Shown in pieces: positions 1 through 7,358 of a DNA stretch of 12,337 nt (position 1 is its first letter; each line of letters opens with the position of its first letter). The stretch is from NCBI GenBank assembly GCA_005787865.1, contig SXZN01000106.1, forward strand, positions 1 through 12,337. The letters are read 5' to 3'. The position numbers and the translations under genes were made by a program. Source of the DNA: Opitutaceae bacterium. GTDB taxonomy: Bacteria; Verrucomicrobiota; Verrucomicrobiia; Opitutales; Opitutaceae. The notes beneath the pieces were generated by a model. The model saw only the letters and a program-made list of their open reading frames with translations. It searched no databases and was not told where the DNA came from.

Positions 1-275
1 CGGTGGCGAATACGCCGCACAGCTCGCGGACGCTGGAGTCAGCCTTTCTCGAGACGGAGTGGGGACTGCCTTGGCGCATGAGTTTTAATCAGCGCAGCGT
101 TTATTATTATTCGTTGAGCTCAGCCACGGATGGTTGGGAAACCCATGTCGAATTGAGCAAGAAATTTACGGAGACGCTGAGCACCTCGATCCGTCAGGAA
201 ATGCGTCGCAATAATCCTGACGGTACCTTGCAAGATTACAAGCGGCTCAAGCTGCTGTTCGCGCTCGATTTTTAA
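1..275 (+). CDS. C-terminal fragment of a DUF481-like outer-membrane beta-barrel protein
   Basis: Only the last ~90 codons are in the window, and the frame is open to the left edge, so the true start lies upstream. The visible part has alternating polar and aromatic strands (residues ~20-50 of the fragment) and ends in a strand closing with Leu-Leu-Phe-Ala-Leu-Asp-Phe. A terminal Phe is the classical recognition signal of outer-membrane beta-barrels. The pattern Arg-Arg-Asn-Asn-Pro-Asp followed by Gln-Asp-Tyr-Lys-Arg-Leu-Lys resembles the last hairpin of DUF481 (YdiY-like) proteins. The family is predicted to sit in the outer membrane and its function is not well defined. The stop codon overlaps the stop of the opposite-strand sialidase-like gene by four bases. 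The family call rests on memory of the C-terminal pattern; 'outer-membrane barrel C-terminus' is safer than the specific family. Confidence 0.6.
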   Translation, partial: VANTPHSSRTLESAFLETEWGLPWRMSFNQRSVYYYSLSSATDGWETHVELSKKFTETLSTSIRQEMRRNNPDGTLQDYKRLKLLFALDF

Positions 276-1696
276 TGGGCTGAGGCGGGCGCGGTGCAGA
301 GTTCGGGCAATTTGCTCGAGTCGGAGCTGACCACCGTCTGGGCGTGATTAACTAGACTGGTCAGCGCCGTCGCCCGTTCGCGGGGGAGTGCGGTGGCTAG
401 AAATTCTGCAGTGTGTATGCTCGTAGGCGCCGGAGTTTTGGCGTTGGGGGCCGGATTGGTTTCCGTCCAGCTGATCACCACCGATAAATTATTGGCGGAG
501 CGTGCGGCGAGTCGCGCGAAGCCGCTCGCACGGATGGAGCTGGTGGCGGTAAGGAGTCGCGCGGCGGATAAGCCCCCGTCAGGGAAGAGGCGCCGCACGT
601 AGAGACCGGCCCTATTTTTTTCTGTGCGGGCTTCGAGCCACGAGATGATGGCCGATCCATCAGCTAACATGACGAGATCCAGTCGGCCGATGGGGCGCCC
701 AAGGTCGAGGGGCAGGGCTGGGCCAAAAGTGAGGCCGCCATCAACGGAGAGTTTGGCTTGCATCCGCGCTGCGCCCTGAGCGGCGGTGAACCACGCGACG
801 GCGGTGTGTTCGCCCTGAGTATCAACGGCGGGTCCGTTGACTGGGCAGGCGGCGATTTTCCATTCGTCGTGATGCAATGGGCGCGGGGGAGTCCAGCCGA
901 CGCCGGTGAAAAGGGACACGCAGTGATCGCGAATTTCGTCGGCGGTGTGACCGCGATAGGTCACAATCGCGCGATCGCCGGGCAGCACGGCGAGGGAAGT
1001 TTGGCAGCAGCTACACACGTCGGGATCAACGATCCAGTCTTGTTCGGTCGAGCCGTGGGCGGAAAGCAGGCGCGCGCGCAGCCGCATGCTGGGTGCATGA
1101 GCCAAATTTGAAGCTTTGGGTAAGGGCGCGGCGGGAGTGTCAGGTTTCATCCGCGGCGCATGAGAATCATGGAGCTGGGCGCTTTCGAGCCAGACGGCGA
1201 GAGTGCGTCCGCCGCTGAGGGGAGCGAGGCTGACGAATTCCTCGCCCAGTGGAGCCGAGGCCGTCCAGGTAGTGCCGCCGTTAGTTGAGCGAGCGAACCA
1301 GCCAGTATAGCCGTGGCTATCCTCCTTAGCAGGGCTTTGAAACCACTGCGCGGTGAGGGCGCCATCGGTGCCGACAATGAGCGAAGCGAAGTCAGCCCAA
1401 TTTTCCATGAGTAGCGGCGAACTAACAATGATGGTGGGCTGACTCCAGGCGGTTGCCGCGGGAGCGAGTTTAGCTAAATAGAGCGCGCGTTCACCCGCGT
1501 GGACCCCCGGCCCTGACCAGGTCAGATAAAGGGTGTTATCAGGTCCGCGGGCGAGATTGGGTTCGCCGCTGTCTAGCCCCGTCAACACGGGCAGATTCGT
1601 GGACGACAGTAATTCCGCGGCGCGGCCGTTCAGACAACAAATGGATGCAACCAAAAAAACTGTGGCGAATAAGTGGCGAAGATAAGGAATTGTCAT
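272..1696 (-). CDS. Secreted sialidase-like (ASP-box) six-bladed propeller protein with CSCC motif
   Basis: This encodes a predicted exported beta-propeller of about 474 residues. The chosen ATG at 1696 begins a good signal peptide: a short basic n-region (Arg-7, His-8), a hydrophobic core at residues 9-21, and likely cleavage after the Ala-Ala at 26-27. The frame stays open to an ATG at 1783, which has a GAGG eight bases upstream, but that start would put 29 polar residues before the signal peptide. Two ASP-box motifs (Ser-x-Asn/Asp-Gly-Gly-x-Thr-Trp/Phe) lie at about 137-144 and 317-324, the hallmark of sialidase/BNR propellers. A Cys-Ser-Cys-Cys motif lies at 228-231, and further cysteines at 259 and 284, the latter within Trp-Lys-Ile-Ala-Ala-Cys-Pro. 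The set of catalytic residues of true sialidases (Arg triad, Tyr/Glu pair) is not evident, so hydrolase activity is doubtful. It lies downstream of the WD40 gene on the same strand, probably co-transcribed. The cysteines could bind metal or form disulfides; which is unknown. Confidence 0.8.
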   Translation of the reverse strand: MTIPYLRHLFATVFLVASICCLNGRAAELLSSTNLPVLTGLDSGEPNLARGPDNTLYLTWSGPGVHAGERALYLAKLAPAATAWSQPTIIVSSPLLMENWADFASLIVGTDGALTAQWFQSPAKEDSHGYTGWFARSTNGGTTWTASAPLGEEFVSLAPLSGGRTLAVWLESAQLHDSHAPRMKPDTPAAPLPKASNLAHAPSMRLRARLLSAHGSTEQDWIVDPDVCSCCQTSLAVLPGDRAIVTYRGHTADEIRDHCVSLFTGVGWTPPRPLHHDEWKIAACPVNGPAVDTQGEHTAVAWFTAAQGAARMQAKLSVDGGLTFGPALPLDLGRPIGRLDLVMLADGSAIISWLEARTEKNRAGLYVRRLFPDGGLSAARLLTATSSIRASGFARLAARSANNLSVVISWTETNPAPNAKTPAPTSIHTAEFLATALPRERATALTSLVNHAQTVVSSDSSKLPELCTAPASAH

Positions 1697-1807
1697 GGCG
1701 TAAAGGAGCGCGTTCCCACTGAGGTGTGCCGAAGAATCATGGGCTGGGAAATGCCGTGAGTCGAGCCCGCGACACTCACGCATTACGCCAGCCTCGCGGC
1801 GGCGGGG

Positions 1808-2884
1808 CTAATTTTCTAATTTAAAAACAAACACGGCGCCTTTTTCGGTGCCGACGGCGAGCATGGTGTCGTCGGGGCGCCAGGCAAACTTCGTCGCCGT
1901 CACTGGCATTTTAACCTCGGCTATCAGCGGATTTTTTCGCGTCGGCGCCCACAGGCAAAATTCACCACCGAGCGCGGCCGTGGCGAGCAGGCCGTGTTGA
2001 TTTTGAAAGGCCACGGCACAAACCCGCGTGGCGTGGGGCAGAAGGAGCGGCTCGCGGCCTTCGGGGCCCGCGCCCGTGCAGTCCCAAATACATGCATCGC
2101 GCCCGCCCCCCGTGGCGAGCCACTTGGAATCGCGGCTGAAACCTAATTCCAGTAATTTGGTTTCATAGCCGCTCATCTGAAGCTCCATGTCGGCCGTCGG
2201 CACCCAAAGATGGACCGCGTTGTCGTGACAACCCGCAACCAGCCAGCGGCCGTCGGGCGACCACGTGAGTGCAAGGATGGCATTGCCATAAGGAAGCTCC
2301 TTGAGCGTGCCAAAAGTTTCTGGGTGCCACAGCGTCACGCCGCCAAAATAAGCTGAGGCGAGCGCGGGGGAAATTTCCGGCTGGGTCGCGGGTTTAATAG
2401 CCAGCGCCGCGATCGTCTTGGGGGCAGCGGGAAAAGTATGCGCGACGGAGCCATCGGGGCGGAGGGCCACGAGTTTTTTTCCAGCCGCGGCAAACAGGCA
2501 CACCTGATCTTCTGGCGGCGTTGAGGTAGTCACCAAGTTTGGGGTGAGGACGCGTGCCCCTCGCCAGACGAGATGCTCCACCCAAGCAGAGCCAACTTTA
2601 GTTGCAGCGGTTTGGCGGCCAGTCGCTCCATCCCAAAAACGTACACAGCCATCTTGGCCGCCGCTCGCGAGCAGGGCAGGCACCTCTTTCGTTGAGATCC
2701 AAGCCAAACAATTGGCGCCATTTTCATGACCGGCTAGTTTATGATGCACTGCGCCGGTGACGGCATCGTAGAGTGTGATGCTGCCGGCTGCCGAGACGAC
2801 GCCGAGGACCGCCCCATCAGGAGACCAGGCGAGATCGATGACGTAGTCGTCGAGGGTCGCGGTCCAGTGTTTAGAGAAATTCAT
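1808..2884 (-). CDS. Cytoplasmic WD40-repeat beta-propeller protein
   Basis: This is a protein of about 358 residues made almost wholly of WD40 repeats. Recurring units of the form Leu-Ala-Trp-Ser-Pro-Asp-Gly ... Leu-Ala-(Ser/Thr)-Gly-Gly ... Val-x-(Leu/Phe)-Trp-Asp can be traced roughly at residues 15-45, 52-88, 101-140, 156-188, 201-229, 243-269, 286-313 and 329-356, giving seven or eight blades. No signal peptide or membrane segment is visible, so it is probably a cytoplasmic interaction platform. An in-frame GTG twelve bases upstream (2896) is possible, but the ATG at 2884 is preferred; neither has a Shine-Dalgarno sequence. The secreted sialidase-like gene follows on the same strand, 111 bp away from its preferred start (24 bp from the alternative one). 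The PVC heme protein is divergent. The partner is unknown. From memory, WD40 genes of this kind are sometimes found next to COG0523 GTPases in other bacteria, and a COG0523 gene lies 3 kb away here. Confidence 0.85.
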   Translation of the reverse strand: MNFSKHWTATLDDYVIDLAWSPDGAVLGVVSAAGSITLYDAVTGAVHHKLAGHENGANCLAWISTKEVPALLASGGQDGCVRFWDGATGRQTAATKVGSAWVEHLVWRGARVLTPNLVTTSTPPEDQVCLFAAAGKKLVALRPDGSVAHTFPAAPKTIAALAIKPATQPEISPALASAYFGGVTLWHPETFGTLKELPYGNAILALTWSPDGRWLVAGCHDNAVHLWVPTADMELQMSGYETKLLELGFSRDSKWLATGGGRDACIWDCTGAGPEGREPLLLPHATRVCAVAFQNQHGLLATAALGGEFCLWAPTRKNPLIAEVKMPVTATKFAWRPDDTMLAVGTEKGAVFVFKLEN

Positions 2885-2962
2885 AAAATCGTTCACTGAT
2901 TTTTAGGCTTAATGGTTCGCAACAGTCCAGCGCCGAGAATTTTCATCCTGCTGAGGTGAGCC

Positions 2963-2994
2963 TTGCGCTCAGCTAGCGAAGACCTCTATAGAAT
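2963..2994 (+). promoter_or_regulatory. Candidate sigma70-type promoter for the PVC heme protein
   Basis: In the divergent spacer, TTGCGC (2963-2968) is followed after 18 bp by TATAGA (2987-2992), overlapping TAGAAT (2989-2994). Transcription would start near 3000, leaving a leader of about 40 nt before the ATG at 3041. This supports starting translation at 3041 instead of at the in-frame TTG at 2963, which lies inside the proposed -35 box. The match is moderate (3/6 and 4/6), so this is a guess from pattern. Confidence 0.3.
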
Positions 2995-3020
2995 AAAAGC
3001 ATCGGTAGTTTTGTTGTTTT

Positions 3021-3042
3021 TTCACCCCATATTTCACCCCAT
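3021..3042 (+). repeat. Direct repeat TTCACCCCAT overlapping the start codon
   Basis: Two perfect copies of TTCACCCCAT lie at 3021-3030 and 3033-3042, separated by AT (12-bp period). The second copy includes the first two bases of the proposed ATG at 3041. No Shine-Dalgarno sequence is present, so this C-rich, purine-poor repeat is the immediate translation-initiation region of the PVC heme protein. Whether it binds a factor or is accidental cannot be told. Confidence 0.6.
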
Positions 3043-5749
3043 GATACTGTCCCTCGTTACGCGTACTGTCTTGGCTTCACTGCTATGCTCCCCGTTGCTG
3101 CCGCTCAGTCGGGCGCAAACGGTGGCACCGACTCCGGTGCCGTTAACTAAATTTGTGCCGGCTGATCGCTTTACGGTGCCGGCAGGGTTTGAGCTCACAG
3201 TCTGGGCGCAGGCGCCGCAATTGCGCAACCCGACCAATATGGACGTTGATGCGCAAGGCCGCATCTGGGTGACGGAGGCGGTTAATTATCGTGCTCATGC
3301 GGGGCGGGATAAAGCCGGTGATCGTATTGTCGTGCTCGAAGATACTGATGGCGACGGCGTCGCCGACTCCAGTCACGTTTTCGTGCAAGAGCTCGGCTTA
3401 GTGGCCCCGCTCGGCATCGCGGTGATCGATAATCAGATCATCGTTTCCTGTGCCCCCGATTTGATTGTCTACACGGATGTCGATCGGAATGCTCGGTTTG
3501 ATCCCCAAGTGGACAAGCGCGAGGTGTTGCTCAGCGGTTTTAACGGCTGCAATCACGATCATGCGCTGCACTCAGTTACGTTCGGTCCGGATGGCCACTG
3601 GTACTTCAGCCAAGGCAACACGAGTGCCCATTTCACGGATCGCTCGGGAAAAGCTTTTCGCATCGGCAGCGCCTACGATCCCAATGGCGCGTTTTCGCCC
3701 AATCTTTTCAGCTGGAAACCTATTGAATTAGCCGGCGCGACCAGTGACGACGGCCACGTTTATGTGGGCGGCTATACCGTGCGGATGCGCCCTGATGCGA
3801 CTAACGTGGAGATTCTCGGTTTCGGCTATCGCAACAGTTACGAGCAGACCGTGACGTCCTTCGGGGATATTTTCCAAAATGACAATGACGACACCCCGGC
3901 CTCGCGCACGACCCACGTCTTAACGTACGGCAACGCCGGTTTCTTTTCCCGCGATGGTCGACGCAATTGGGGGGCGGACCGTCGTCCGGGGCAAAGCATC
4001 ATGACGGCGCAGTGGCGGCAGGAAGATCCTGGCGTGATGCCGGCGGGCGATATTTACGGCGCGGGGGCGCCGACCGGTATCGCGTTTTATGAGGGCGATG
4101 CATTTGGGCCGGCTTGGCGCGGCACGTTGCTCAGTGCGGATGCGGCGCGTAACACGATCCTTGGTTATCACCCGCAACCCGCGGGAGCCGGCTTTAGTCT
4201 CGAGCGCTTTAATTTTGTCACCAGTAATGCGACGCAGACTTTTGCGGGCATCGATAGTCTCCGCGGCAAGACGAGCGATGAACTCGCGACATTCTTTCGC
4301 CCGTCCGATGTCATGGTCGGCGCTGATGGCGCTATTTATATTGCGGATTGGTTCGATCCCCGGGTTGGCGGGCACGCAGATTTAGACGAGCAACTCGCTG
4401 GAGCTATTTATCGCGTCGCGCCAAAGGGCTTTAAATCGGTGGTGCCGAAATTTGATCTGGCGACAACCGCTGGGCAAATCACCGCGCTGCGCAGTCCCGC
4501 CGTTAATGTCCGTGCCGTAGGGTACCTGCGCCTGCGCGCGCAAGGGGCTGCGGCGGTGGCCCCAGTGGCCGCGCTTCTTGATGACACTAATCCTTATGTG
4601 CAGGCTCGCGCCATTTGGCTGCTTGCTGAAATGGGCGCAACTGGGCTGGCGCGCGTCGAGTCACTCTTAACCGCCAATGATCCGCAGACTCGTATCGTCG
4701 CCTGGCGGGCGCTACGGAATCAAGGGCAGGCCGCGCTCGTGCATGCCGCGACCTTAGCGCAGGACTCTTCATCCGCGGTACGGCGTGAGGTGGCCCTGGC
4801 CTTACGTGATACGCCGCTGGCCGAAGCGCGTGATATTCTGCTGACCCTGGCGCGGGGTTATGACGGGCAAGATCGCACCTACCTCGAAGCGTGGGGTTTG
4901 GGTTGCAGTGGAAAAGAGGCGGAAATTTACGCGGCACTGGCAGCGAGCCAGACCGAGCAAGATGCTTTGCAATGGTCACCGGCTTACGCTGGCTTGGTAT
5001 GGCGGCTGACGCCGGCGGCGGCCGTGGCGCCCTTGGCGGCGCGGGCTCGCGCCACGACTCTCAGCGAGAAAGACCGTCTCGCCGCAGTGACGGCGCTCGG
5101 ATTTATCCCAACGCGCGAAGCGGTCTTCAGCTTACTCGATCTCGCGCAGCAGGCCACGGGCATGGTGCAGAAGCACGCGTTTTGGTGGGTGGTTAATTAT
5201 AGTAAGACGCGCTGGGCTGGTTTGGGCGTCGAAGCCGAGCTGAAAGCGCGCGGCCTTTATGATCCCGCGAAGATTGTGATTACGGAAAGTATCGTGCCCG
5301 AGCCGCCGGCGACTAAGCTGCCTTCGGTGGCCGCCATGGCCGCACTCACCGGTGATCCGCTGCGCGGTGCCGCGTTGGTGACGGCTTGTTATTTGTGTCA
5401 CCGCATCGGTGACCAAGGCGTGGAATATGGTCCCACGCTGACTGCATTCGCGAAGCTTCAAACTACCGCGGTGGTCATCAATTCAATCGTGAATCCTTCC
5501 TCAGATATTTCCCATGGCTTTGCGGGCAGTGTCATCACGCTCAAGGACGGGAAAATTATTCATGGACTAGTGCTCTCGAGTGGCGACCCGCTTGTCGTGC
5601 AGAGCCTCGGTGGGGTCACCCAGTTAATTCCGGCTGATCTGGTAAAATCCAATAAGGGTCTCGGCCGTTCGCTGATGATGGGCGCTGATCAGCTTGGCCT
5701 CGATGCGCAAGGCGTGGCCGACATTGTTGCTTATCTCAAAAAGCTATAA
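3041..5749 (+). CDS. PVC-type membrane-bound dehydrogenase / HEAT-repeat / c-type heme protein
   Basis: A predicted exported protein of about 902 residues. The ATG at 3041 gives a Sec signal peptide (residues 1-25; Arg-8, hydrophobic core, cleavage at Ser-Arg-Ala|Gln). Next comes a large N-terminal propeller (~40-465) of the Planctomycete/Verrucomicrobial membrane-bound dehydrogenase type (TIGR02604-like). It opens with Pro-Ala-Gly-Phe-Glu-Leu and carries a calcium-loop-like Asp-Thr-Asp-Gly-Asp-Gly-Val-Ala-Asp at 101-109. Residues ~480-720 are Ala/Leu-rich helical HEAT-like repeats. The C-terminal heme domain (TIGR02603-like, ~765-902) has Cys-Tyr-Leu-Cys-His at 783-787 (nt 5387-5401) for covalent heme c. 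Met-879 or Met-880 is the likely distal ligand, in the Ser-Leu-Met-Met segment. Family members are thought to oxidise sugars or other polymer-derived substrates in the periplasm, but the substrate here is unknown. The gene stands alone, divergent from the WD40 gene and convergent with the GTPase. Translation could start as early as a TTG at 2963, but that would put 26 residues before the signal peptide. Confidence 0.9.
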   Translation: MILSLVTRTVLASLLCSPLLPLSRAQTVAPTPVPLTKFVPADRFTVPAGFELTVWAQAPQLRNPTNMDVDAQGRIWVTEAVNYRAHAGRDKAGDRIVVLEDTDGDGVADSSHVFVQELGLVAPLGIAVIDNQIIVSCAPDLIVYTDVDRNARFDPQVDKREVLLSGFNGCNHDHALHSVTFGPDGHWYFSQGNTSAHFTDRSGKAFRIGSAYDPNGAFSPNLFSWKPIELAGATSDDGHVYVGGYTVRMRPDATNVEILGFGYRNSYEQTVTSFGDIFQNDNDDTPASRTTHVLTYGNAGFFSRDGRRNWGADRRPGQSIMTAQWRQEDPGVMPAGDIYGAGAPTGIAFYEGDAFGPAWRGTLLSADAARNTILGYHPQPAGAGFSLERFNFVTSNATQTFAGIDSLRGKTSDELATFFRPSDVMVGADGAIYIADWFDPRVGGHADLDEQLAGAIYRVAPKGFKSVVPKFDLATTAGQITALRSPAVNVRAVGYLRLRAQGAAAVAPVAALLDDTNPYVQARAIWLLAEMGATGLARVESLLTANDPQTRIVAWRALRNQGQAALVHAATLAQDSSSAVRREVALALRDTPLAEARDILLTLARGYDGQDRTYLEAWGLGCSGKEAEIYAALAASQTEQDALQWSPAYAGLVWRLTPAAAVAPLAARARATTLSEKDRLAAVTALGFIPTREAVFSLLDLAQQATGMVQKHAFWWVVNYSKTRWAGLGVEAELKARGLYDPAKIVITESIVPEPPATKLPSVAAMAALTGDPLRGAALVTACYLCHRIGDQGVEYGPTLTAFAKLQTTAVVINSIVNPSSDISHGFAGSVITLKDGKIIHGLVLSSGDPLVVQSLGGVTQLIPADLVKSNKGLGRSLMMGADQLGLDAQGVADIVAYLKKL

Positions 5750-5859
5750 TCCTCGGTTGGATCCTCGATCTCAATGGGGAGTCTGGGTTTCCCCCCCCGC
5801 TCCCGTCTCAAGCTAAGTCACCGGTTTCTGAGCTAACTCCTGCGCGCGGTCCTCGGCGC

Positions 5860-7266
5860 TTATTTAACTAAGCACGCCTTGAAGCCTTCGGTTAGGGCGG
5901 CGCGATCAAGATTTTTTCCGATGAAGATGAGGGTGTTCGTGCGATTTTCGCCGTCCCGCCATTCTCGATCGAATTGAGCATCAAAGAGCATGTGGACACC
6001 TTGGCAGACGAGGCGCTTGTTGGTCCCTTTGACCACGAGCACGCCTTTCATGCGGAAAATATCGCCACCTTTGGTTTCGAGTAATTTAGAAATCCAAGTA
6101 TTGAGTTTTTTCCCGTCGAGCTCACCGGCGACGCTGATGCCGACCGATGAAACATCCCCGTCATGACTGTGTTCATGGCGAAAGCCTTGGTCCCAGACAT
6201 AGCGCATAACATTGCCATCGGGGCCGTGCAAATGGGTCGGCACATCGTGCCCGGTGATGAGTAAATAGTGTCCGGCGGTCGCGATTTTAACGGGAAAACA
6301 GCCCTGCTCATCTTTAAGTTTAAGCCGATGCAGGACCTGGCCGGGCGCAATTGTTTCACCGGGCAGAATGATTTTTTCCCAATCCGAGAAAGTTAACACC
6401 GCCGCATCGCGCGTAGCGTTCAGGTCGGCGGGCGCGAGGCTTTTGAGCGGGAGCAAGACGATATCGAGCTCGTTGTGATTATGGCCGCACTCTTCACTGC
6501 AGTCGTGGTCGTGGCTGTGGTCATGATCGTGTCCCCCGTGGTGGTGGGCGTGACCAATGGCGAGTTCATAGGCGCCGGGGGTGAGTTCGTACGCGCCGGC
6601 CCATTCAAAAGGATATTCTGTTTCGAGAAATTGTGGATCGACCTCAATGGCGCGCTCGAGATTGAAGCCGCCGATATCAATGACGTGATTGAGGGGCAGG
6701 CTGGCGTTGGTTGTGCGATGAACTTTCGCGACCGCGTTGATCGATTTAATCCGCTGCTCGAGCGCGGCGACCTCCGCGGGGGTGACGAGATCAGTCTTAT
6801 TGAGCAAAATAACATCAGCAAAACCGATTTGTTTAATGGCTTCAGGCGAATCGCCCAAGTGCAGGAGGATGTGCTTGGCATCGACGAGCGTGACAATGGC
6901 GTCCAAGCGAAACTGCTCCTTCATTTCTGGGTCGGAGAAGAACGTTTGGGCCACTGGGGCGGGATTAGCGAGGCCGGTGGTCTCGATGAGAATGGCATCG
7001 AGCCGATCCTTGCGCTTCATCAGCCGGCTGAGAATACGGAGGAGATCGCCGCGTACGGTGCAGCAAATGCAGCCGTTATTCATTTCGAAAATTTCCTCGT
7101 CCGATTGGATAACCAGTTGGTTGTCGACGCCCACTTCACCAAACTCATTTTCAATCACCGCAATTTTTTTGCCATGCTGCTCTGTAAGAATGCGATTGAG
7201 GAGAGTGGTTTTTCCAGCGCCGAGGAAGCCGGTGAGAACCGTAACGGGAATGCGTGAGTCAGACAT
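5860..7266 (-). CDS. CobW/COG0523-family G3E GTPase, putative zinc (metal) chaperone, with His-rich loop
   Basis: A 468-residue P-loop GTPase of the CobW/YciC/ZigA class, whose members deliver metals such as zinc or cobalt to client enzymes in a GTP-dependent way. The Walker A motif Gly-Phe-Leu-Gly-Ala-Gly-Lys-Thr is at 13-20. The family metal-binding Cys-Ile-Cys-Cys is at 66-69, Glu-Thr-Thr-Gly at 95-98, and the guanine-specificity Asn-Lys-Thr-Asp at 156-159. A His/Asp/Cys-rich stretch at about 239-266 suggests metal binding. The CobW_C domain occupies about 377-467. Between the His-rich stretch and CobW_C lies an extra ~110-residue region (267-376) with further Cys and His residues, making the protein longer than simple family members of about 320-400 residues. 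The ATG at 7266 has no Shine-Dalgarno; the leader is strongly pyrimidine-rich. I see no obvious Zur-type operator. The client protein and the metal cannot be assigned from sequence alone. Confidence 0.92.
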   Translation of the reverse strand: MSDSRIPVTVLTGFLGAGKTTLLNRILTEQHGKKIAVIENEFGEVGVDNQLVIQSDEEIFEMNNGCICCTVRGDLLRILSRLMKRKDRLDAILIETTGLANPAPVAQTFFSDPEMKEQFRLDAIVTLVDAKHILLHLGDSPEAIKQIGFADVILLNKTDLVTPAEVAALEQRIKSINAVAKVHRTTNASLPLNHVIDIGGFNLERAIEVDPQFLETEYPFEWAGAYELTPGAYELAIGHAHHHGGHDHDHSHDHDCSEECGHNHNELDIVLLPLKSLAPADLNATRDAAVLTFSDWEKIILPGETIAPGQVLHRLKLKDEQGCFPVKIATAGHYLLITGHDVPTHLHGPDGNVMRYVWDQGFRHEHSHDGDVSSVGISVAGELDGKKLNTWISKLLETKGGDIFRMKGVLVVKGTNKRLVCQGVHMLFDAQFDREWRDGENRTNTLIFIGKNLDRAALTEGFKACLVK

Positions 7267-7296
7267 CAGTAAAAAGAGTGAAAGGAGAAAGGCTTA

Positions 7297-7321
7297 GCAA
7301 ACTCATCAACGTTCCGTTTGC
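7297..7321. repeat. Inverted repeat GCAAAC...GTTTGC upstream of the CobW GTPase gene
   Basis: A perfect 6-bp inverted repeat (7297-7302 and 7316-7321) with a 13-bp spacer lies between uvrD and the GTPase gene, 31-55 bp upstream of the GTPase ATG. It could be an operator or a weak hairpin after uvrD. It has no T-run, so it is not a convincing intrinsic terminator, and it does not resemble the Zur boxes I know. Confidence 0.3.
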
Positions 7322-7358
7322 AATTCTCAGTTCAGGGTGCGTTCAGCGGAAGGGCGGC

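Noticed and set aside
1650..1700. Lipoprotein signal at the two cysteines of the sialidase-like signal peptide (Ala-Ser-Ile-Cys-Cys)
   Set aside because: Ile just before the Cys does not fit the lipobox, and a signal peptidase I site at Ala-26/Ala-27 fits better.
1696..1783. N-terminal extension of the sialidase-like protein from the ATG at 1783, with GAGG eight bases upstream
   Set aside because: It would bury a good signal peptide behind 29 polar residues, and Shine-Dalgarno motifs do not seem to be used in this window. Kept as an alternative start only.
3920..4375. 151-codon minus-strand frame inside the PVC heme protein gene
   Set aside because: Arg/Ala-rich shadow of the propeller coding sequence, without independent features.
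5771..5810. Possible bidirectional terminator around the G-rich and C8 tract between the PVC protein and GTPase genes
   Set aside because: Only short imperfect stems (GGGAG/CTCCC with mismatched interior) and no T-run on either strand.
6475..7257. 260-codon plus-strand open frame opposite the CobW GTPase gene, with a hydrophobic Val-rich start
   Set aside because: It mirrors the His/Asp-rich codons of the GTPase gene (GTG/GTC on the opposite strand give Val). The GTPase frame carries every family motif, so this is an antisense shadow.
7267..7358. Zur-type operator upstream of the CobW GTPase gene
   Set aside because: No AT-rich palindrome of the expected form was found; only a 6-bp inverted repeat with a 13-bp spacer, which does not match.
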